Source: Lepisosteus oculatus (taxonomy: Eukaryota; Chordata; Actinopteri; Semionotiformes; Lepisosteidae). Taken from it: a stretch of 64,000 nucleotides of DNA. Below the pieces are notes generated by a model. That model was not told the DNA's origin, made no database searches, and saw only the letters and a list, made by a program, of their open reading frames with translations. Position 1 is the stretch's first letter; every line of letters starts with the position of its first letter. Both the position numbers and the translations under genes were made by a program. Location: contig NC_090698.1 in assembly GCF_040954835.1 (NCBI RefSeq), forward strand, positions 66,657,284 to 66,721,283. Direction: 5' to 3'. Below are positions 23,501 to 32,500 of the stretch, piece by piece.

Positions 23501-26500
23501 CAAAGATATCCATAAAAAGTCTCGTCTAAAGTTTGCCACAAGCCACCTGGGAGACACCCCAAACATGTGGAAGAAGGTGCTCTGGTCAGATGAAACCAAA
23601 ATCGAACTTTTTGGCCACAATGCAAAACGATATGTTTGGCGTAAAAGCAACACAGCTCATCACCCTCAACACACCATCCCCACTGTCAAACATGATGGTG
23701 GCAGCATCATGGTTTGGGCCTGCTTTTCTTCAGCAGGGACAGGGAAGATGGTTAAAATTGAGGGGAAGATGGATGCACCCAAATACAGGACCATTCTGGA
23801 TGAAAACCTGTTGGAGTCTGCAAAAGACCTGAAACTGGGACGGAGATTTATCTTCCAACAAGACAATGATCCCAAACATACAGCAATATCTACAAAGGAA
23901 TGGTTCACAAATAAACGTATCCAGGTGTTTGAATGGTCAAGTCAAAGTCCAGACCTGAATCCAATCGAGAATCTGTGGAAAGAGCTGAAAACTGCTGTTC
24001 ACAAACGCTCTCCATCCAACCTCACTGAGCTCGAGCTGTTTTGCAAGGAAGAATGGGCAAGAACTTCAGTCTCTCGATGTGCAAAACTGATAGAGACATA
24101 CCCCAAGCGACTTGCAGCTGTAATCGCAGCAAAAGGTGGCTCTACAAAGTATTAACGCAAGGGGGCCGAATAATTTTGCACGCCCCACTTTTCATTTTTT
24201 TATTAGTTAAAAAAGTTTCAAAAATCCAATAGATTTCGTTCTACTTCACAATTGTGTCCCGCTTGTTGGTGATTCTTCACATAAAATAAAAAATTTATAT
24301 CTTTATGTTTGAAGCCTGAAATGTGGCAAAAGGTTGAAAAGTTCAAGGGGGCCAAATACTTTCGCAAGGCACTGTATAACTCCTCAAGATCCTTGTACTG
24401 TGCTAGTACTGTGTTCCTACTAGGCGCAAGTACAGTATGATGCTAAATGTAATTTAGTTGTGCAGTGAGACCTGCATTATTGTCTTACACTTCTAAGAAG
24501 TTCTTTTTACAGTTTTGCAGTTCTTTTTAATTTTAAATCTTAAAAAGAGACAGAAAAAAGTATTGCATTGATAGCCCTCCGTGATATTGCTCTGGAGACA
24601 AAAATCTTTGACTGGTCCACAAAGAAAATATTTTCTATATATTTAAGTATTTTAAGCTGTTTTCTGGAGCTAATGATTGTCTTACTCTGGAAAAACATAT
24701 GTCCTTGCTTATATTAAACCATTGCTAAAGAGGGCACAGATGCTGATGGACAATGAAATATATGAGAAACAGCAGAAGACATATTTCCCACATAAAAATG
24801 GTTTTTAATTTTGGACAAATTCTTGAAACATTTCATAAAGAATTCCTGGTGGCAATGAATCAGGAATAAAGTATTTAATGCCTGTGGGAAGGCTGATATG
24901 TGAATTGAGGGATACTCTGAAATTCTTATTTAAATTACAGTCTGATTTAGATGACTGTAGGACCAGGTTTACACATGACAGATATTCGTGTACTTTCGAA
25001 ATACAGTACAGTATGTCTGTGATTTGGTAATGAAACTTTTTTCGGGGGGGGAATTGTGACGTATCACGTCAGCGCCCTGTGCTGAAGAGATGAAGTAGTG
25101 GCCTGTGCTTCCTTCCAGAGGAGCATGAGTCCCTGAAGAAGACCTTCAGCAGTAAGAGTGAGGAAATGGAGAACATGGCGGCTAAGCTGAAAGCCCAGCT
25201 GCTAGCCACCAGGAGCGACTTGCAGCAGACCACAAACACCCTCAGGGCCCTGGAAGGGGCTGATGGCCACGGTACGTCCCTCCGAGGAGCTCTTGCACAG
25301 TGCCTGCGGTGCGGCTCACACTTCTTCTCACTGTTCAGCCATTTTCCGAGAACACACACAGCAGATGTGCCGTCAGTCTGTCTGTTATTAAAAGGCACAC
25401 ACAGGTTGAAAAGTGTGCGTGTTTGGGCTTGTTTTAGGGCCTGCTTATTTGCTTGTATAAATCTTTTTTGATCATGGAAAATGTGTTCACAATGGTTTTT
25501 TTTTATCTTGAGCTGTCTGCATCCAGCTAGATTTCTGTCCAATTTGTGATTTTGTCTTATTGGGTATTCTGTTTTTCCCCCACTGTCTCTTGAGGTTCAG
25601 TACTGAATCTTATATAGTAAATATACAGTACTATACATACAGTAGTAATACATACTGTACCTTAATGTGCATGCAGCTGTGTGATCCCTAACTGCTCTGT
25701 CACTGCAGGCCTCAGTGACAGCTCTCCTGGTCTTGTGCCAGCATCAGGTCATGCTTTGGCTTCTATTCTGGTTTACAGTACATACAGTACTTATCTGTCC
25801 TTTTTTAGCTGTGGCCTCTCTGCCCCACACTGGTAAAGGTCAGTGGTGAGAGAAGTCATATGCAAGCATGAAGACGGTTTATTAATAGCCTGCTCTCCAG
25901 ACTCGTTTCAGCTTTCCCACCAAACTGCAGACATACCCAAAAGATTTATTATTGCATGCCAGCCGGGAAAAAAAGATACCTTTCGTTTATTGAGAAGAAA
26001 AATGTGGGACATTCTGATAATGGAGGATGTTTGTATCTGGTGCTGTTTTTGGTTACTGGTTTCCAATGCGGCCTTTCCAATCACACCCCTTCTCCAGACC
26101 TTAACTTAGAATGAGTTGTCTTTCAAGGAACAGGTGGACAGAACGTTATCCTTTCTCTCAAATTCATGGTTCATTGAGTATTCATTTGTCATATCTTTCA
26201 GACAAACCAAAAATCTAAAAAAATGTCTGTTCACAACTTTTGGATTACATGATATGTAATATCTCCTTCCATTCTAGTCCATCTCTCTTATTAAATAAAA
26301 ATATTTAGATTATATTTATATGATATATATATAATTTGGTAGCCCAGTTTGGTATCCCATGGCGCTACTGCAGATTTTGATCATACATTTTACCTTGAGT
26401 AAAATACACTGTTGAAATTCCACCGCAGTGAGAGAGCAGGTATCGCCCCTTGTGGGATTCCTTTGTCGAAGTTCCTTGGCTAGCGTCTGTCAGTGATGTG

Positions 26501-29500
26501 TGCTGTCCTGGCCCATTTTCACAGGAATGAAAGTTGCTATGGGGATGCAGAGGCAGATCACAGCCAAACGGGGTCAGATTGATGCCCTGCAGAGCAGGAT
26601 CCACTTCCTGGAGGAGACCCTGGAGAACTTGGCCCAGGTAAGGTGTGAGACTGGCAGTGTGAAAAATGGCAGATGGCTCTGACGATGGCACCGTTGGGAG
26701 GAAAGAACGTACAGCCCTCACCTCACCCATGCTGGTAGCTGTAAAGACAAGTTGATTGGCGGCTCACCGTACAAATGGGAGCACAGAAATGAAAAAGTGG
26801 CCGTTCCCAATTTTCCCTTAAAGTGAGAGGGCATTTTCATTTTTTTGTACATCTGAGCAGATCTTAGTTTAATGGGCTGGGTTAATAGCGAATGACATTC
26901 AGAAACATGTTTTATGAATAGGGGGTTACGGAAATGGAGAAAATCAGAAAATAAGCAGAGCAATCAATAAGTAAAATAAATCATCATAACCCTCAATTTG
27001 TACATTATTTTGCCAAGAAAATACCTAAGATGATGGTATAATTAGAGACACATGAGTTCTCTGGAACAGCTTTGGTAAAAAGTAATAATTCAGGCACACT
27101 TGGTTAAACAAGTGTTTATTAACAGTGACAGTACACACACACTAAATGACACACAAAGGCTACAAAGGCTAAAAGTGCCTTCTAGATAAAGTGAGATAAA
27201 GATAAAGTGCCTTCTAGACTAAATAGAATACAACTAATACAACCTGTGGTTAAATCTCTCGCTGTAAACACTGATTCCACAAAATGGGAACCTACTGTAT
27301 CTCCGAATTCTACAAATGCACCCACTAATTGTAATTGAGGGATTCTTTAGACAGGAAATCAGCCACAGATAAGCAAGCTCTCTTAACGAGGTTTGAGTAT
27401 TTACCACTAATCTGGTCTTCCTAGGTGATCTGGAATAAGGAGCTCTCACACTCTCTTTCTTGTCTCTTCCTATACTCTTGACTCTGCTTTGCCATCCTCT
27501 TACATGGTGTCTTTCCGAACTGTTGATTGACACTTAATTGTTTATCCTGACCGTTATTTACTCAGCTAAACTACAGTTAAAGTTTTGATTGCTTTGATCA
27601 CCGAATCTTGATCCCCTACATTTCAGTCAAACATCTGTTTGTTTTGAAGCTTGACACAAAGAGGTGTTACCCATTATATCTAGATTCTTAGGACACTTCA
27701 GTAGTTACCTACAGCTGTAACAATATGGTTTGAATAAAATACATAACATAGGATCTTGTGTATCCTATACACAAGGATACATGAGAATACAGTCCCATGT
27801 ATAGTTCAGATCAAAGTACAGGAGCACATGAAGAGACGGGTGTAAATATCATTGGAAATGCAAACATCCCTGTGTTCAAACACGGATGCATTCTGCTATG
27901 ATTTTTTTGTGCCTCATTATCCTCTGACATTCTGTTTCCTCTGCGTGAGGGAAAGTATTTTTGTTGCATCTTTGTTCAGAGTTTGATTGCAATATCTTGC
28001 TGCATTCACCACCAAGACTTTCACACGCAGGAGAAACGCTACCAGGCATCAGAAAGCAGGCGTCTGTCCCAGGACCTGGCAGCAGTGACTTCGGAGAAGA
28101 ACAGACTGGTGACAGAGGTGGAGACCCTGAGGTTCCTCGAGAGGGAGCTGAAGGACAAAGTCACCAAACTGGAGGCGGCTCTGGACACGGTAGCCGAAAT
28201 CTCGCCCTGGACTCGGCACTTTCACAATTCACAACATGAATGGTCACTTGCTTTGTTAAGCGCCTCGGGGTAACCTTGTTGTGAAAGGCGCTATATACAA
28301 ATAAATTGAATTGAATTGAACTTGAGTTCTACAGCAACAAGCATGTGGTAATCCTGTTTCCATGATCTCGCCCCATGACGTTCCGTACTCCTGCAAATAA
28401 AAAAATCACCCAATCCCTCATACCCAGCACAACTTATTTTTTTAAAATTTATTTATGCCTCAAAAAGAGGTTCAGTTCACTTCACGGGCCTTGCTAACTT
28501 TGTCTCTCGCAGCTCTCCGAGAGATTTTCCGAATGCCAAGATTTAGTCCAGCGACAGGAACAAGAGGTCACGCGCCTGAAGCTTCAGTACGCTCTGGATG
28601 TGAAGGTACCAGGGCGTCCGGTTTCCTCTCTACGCTACGATTCCGTTGGGGATCGTAAGAATTAAACCCGATGAGCCCTTAAAAAACGCCTTCATCGCAT
28701 TTGCGAATCGCGTCGCTGTCTTTCCCCGATGTTGATCTGATGACTGTTTTCTGCAATCGATCCACTTGCCATAAAGGAGCTCCAGGGACCAAACTTCAGA
28801 GCCGCTGGCGGTCAGCAGAGGCCCCCGTCCCACAGCTGCCCCTTTCCAGCCCCCCAGCAGAGCTCCGGGCACCTCCCTGCGGTACGTCTGGGGTTCAGGG
28901 AACATTACCGCTTTCAACTGTGTAAGACCTGAGATCACACATCAAATCTCCTTATTATTATGTCGCTTGGGATGTCATTTCAGTTGTATATCTGGAATCC
29001 CTTTGTCATATTATGTGCTTTTGGAGAAAGGCGCACTGACTTAGTGACCTTCAATCAAGAGGGCCTGTTTCACAGGGAGCTTGATTGAAGATCACATTTG
29101 GGAATGTTCATTTCAGGTTTTTGTCCGTCACTACCTGAGCATGCTTAATGATCACTGTGACGGCGTTTTCTTATCACATCTACAGTACGTAACATCTCTT
29201 CCAAGTTAACAAAATCTAAACATTGGTGCACGAGAGCAAACCATTTTCACCCCTTCACATCGGTGTCCTTGGATGGGGCTCCTAACGCATGTAAAATACA
29301 CTGCGTCTTTATCGTTTCACGTGCAGCCCAAGAGCACAGTCCTTCAGGAGAACCCCACCCAGGAGCTGAAGGCTCTGGTGAAGGAGCTGAGGAGTGTGAT
29401 TGAAGACGACATCAGCCCCTCTGCCCTTGGCAGGAGGAGGAAGTGTGAGCCAGAACAACCACGCACCCCAGCACTGTAAGAGTTTCCCTAGCCTTACAGC

Positions 29501-32500
29501 TCTTCTCTGGTAATTCTTGTGTCATCCCACAGTACAGCAGTAAATTCCTTTTTTTCACAACGCATAAAATGATGGTTTACAATTGAATTCACAGCTGTTT
29601 AAGAGGGTTTGTATTGGTGGTACACCATTTTGTCAACAGTTATTCATAATGTCAAACAAAGGGATAGATGACATAAAAGCAATGTCTGCCTAAGACATTT
29701 TCTCTTCTGTTTTCATAGAAAAACTAAGTACTTTCATAAGTGACATGAGATGGTGCCTGTCTTGTAGGAGTGAGGTGACGAAAGACAACAGTGCCAACAG
29801 CACACTGAATAGAGATAGCATAAGCAGCAGGTAAGAGGCTGTCTCAACCAGACAAAGGAAACTCCTCTATTAGAATGGCCAGACAAATCCCAAAACTGAC
29901 TATTTACAAAGACTATAATAAAAAACTAAATTATTTCACATGCTAGAACCCCCAGATCATGCAAGCTATGTTAATTGGTGTCTCTTAAATTGTCCCTGTG
30001 TGTATCTCCAGCTTTGGTTAGCTTATAAGATACAGCTGTAAGGTGACTAATGAATTACTTTTTCATTACATGAAGCAATCGGATACTGTCCTGTAATTTG
30101 TTAAGGATTTGACCGTGAACCTTGTAATATACAACAAAAACACAGCAGTATCACTAGTATCACAAAATATACAGAGGCATTTGACCTTTTTAGGCAGTTA
30201 GAGTACTTCAGCTTAATTCTGTGAGCAAAACCACAGTTATTACTGCAGATGATCGCGCTGACGGGGATAAGCACTTTCAGAAGTTTATCTATAAAATATT
30301 CTCTTAGTCTAGGTCCTTATGCATTGTTACTCCATACTTTCAGGCTTAAAAAAAAACCTTAGGTGTGAGCTTTTCTTGACCACTTCTTGGAGCTGCCATT
30401 TTGAAGCTAGTAAATTTCGCGGTAGCTCGTTGAATGGCAAGTGTAAAAGAAATGCACCAGACGTGAACCTGAAGATGGCTTTTTGAGCTTGAATTGTGGC
30501 TTATGGGCTGCTGACGTATCTGGGCCAGTCGTGCAGTGCTGTGGCTTCAGAAACCCATCTGCAAGTTTAGCGCTCCCATGAATGTGTGGCTTGCTTTGCC
30601 TAACCACGGCTGCTTTTCAGTCCACGTCTCCCATGCTGCTTGCCACCTTCATTGTGGTCTGTGCCTCATGTGCTCCCTGCAGGGAGCCACTAACATTACA
30701 CACTGCCGATCTCCACGAAGGAAATCTGCCCAGCTCCCTGGCTTCCCAGGGTAAGTGTTACAGCTCAGGTGCTCGGCATGCTTGGCACTGCTTCTCTGTT
30801 TCCTTTTTGCACAAAAAAACAACAACGAATCTCTCTTATGTGTGCTGTGTTTTCTGGTAGGTAATTTTGAATCTAAAAGATGCCCAGTGTGTGTTATAAA
30901 TACTACCATGTAGTTTCACCTTGTATTTCCATCGGCCACGCTTAATAGCTGCTCCAGAGGGGAAACAGCTTCCGAAACGAATCGGCAATGTGGAGCCAAG
31001 TGTAGTATTCTGAATTCTGGATTTGTATTGGAAAAGTTGTGGGTTCAAATCCCAGCTGAGACATTGGTGTTGTACTTCACTTAAGTTGCTCCAGTAAAAC
31101 ACCCAGCTGTGTAAAAGGGTCAGACGTCAGACAGTAATGAGTCAATTAGAATCTTCAGTGTGCGTTAGAAGGAACCCTGATAAGAACACCTTATTGAAAT
31201 TTGCCAGTTTTCAACACAAAAATGAAGTGGTCTTGTTTCCGTTTCATATTGATGGTGTGACTCGCATTAGAGAATGCACAAAACTATAAATTATGGTAGA
31301 CTTTCCCTTTTTTTAGTGGATCTCACCTATGTCATTTGTTTTAGTGTGCGTTACGGAATTTGTTTAACCCTGATAAAAACGGGCTGGCGCCGGCCCTGTT
31401 GACCGCAGGGTTTGAGCTGTCCCTCCTGTCCGCCACTCCGCGCTACACCTCCTCACCGCGGGGCCGGCCCTCGGACCGCCGCTCGCCAGTGCACTCCCTG
31501 CTCACCACCCCGGCCCCGGTCCCCCGGCCACAGACAGAGAAGAGCCAGGAGCCCCCCTTCCCCGCCGACAGGATGGGTATGTCATCCCTGAGGTCTCGGA
31601 AGAGCAAATGAAAGCTGGCAAACAAGAGGAGGCCGTTCGACCCCTCTAGCCCTGGTGGTAGTGAGAACCGTAGATATCTGATCCTCATCCAGCTGTTTTT
31701 GAAAGACAGCAAGTCGACTTCATGGCTTTGTACAGTATCTCGTTCCAGTACTCACACAACCCTGTGGGTAGAGAAGTGCCTCCTTTTCTCAGTTTTAACT
31801 GAGTAGTTTCCATTAGTGCCCTCTGGTTCATGTTTCACTGTTCATTCTGAATAAATCCGCTCAGTCACTCAGTAGTCTGCTCCAGCCAAGAGTCAAAAGG
31901 ATCACTTCCTTCTGCCTGGCAGTGCAGAATCTTCTCTGAAGGCCCAGAATGTATCTGGAATATCACCTGGATCTGCCGCATAAAAGCTCCTGACGGAGGC
32001 TTACAAAATTCTGCACCACGTGTTGTGGGGGAAAAAAAAGAAATGATTTTGCATGAGGTACATTAAATGGATTTGGGAGAATGGTATTCACAAGTCACCC
32101 ATAGCTCAGCTTTTGACAAATCTTGTGAATTTCTAAAAGTGGAGCACTAAATTAATTATTAAATAGGTTTTTATGAAAAATAGTTTAGTACCATACCTCA
32201 GTTTTAAGAATTAACCTTAACACGTTTCATGTACAAAAGACATTTTCCCCTGAAGTTTGACTTCAGTGTTTGATAGATCTTGATAGAGCTAAAACCATGC
32301 TGTAAGAGTCCCAGAAACACTGACGCAATTTTAGAGTTCAGCCATCAGTTATCAGTTGTCCCTGGAGCGAGAGCTGCGTGTCTCTCTGTGCTGTAGTCTC
32401 AGGCTTGCACAGCGCTGAAGACTGGTCTTTGGCTGGAATTGCACGCTGACCTGGATGCTTTGACCTGTCCACTCCCTTCCACCTTATTATGATCTCTCCT

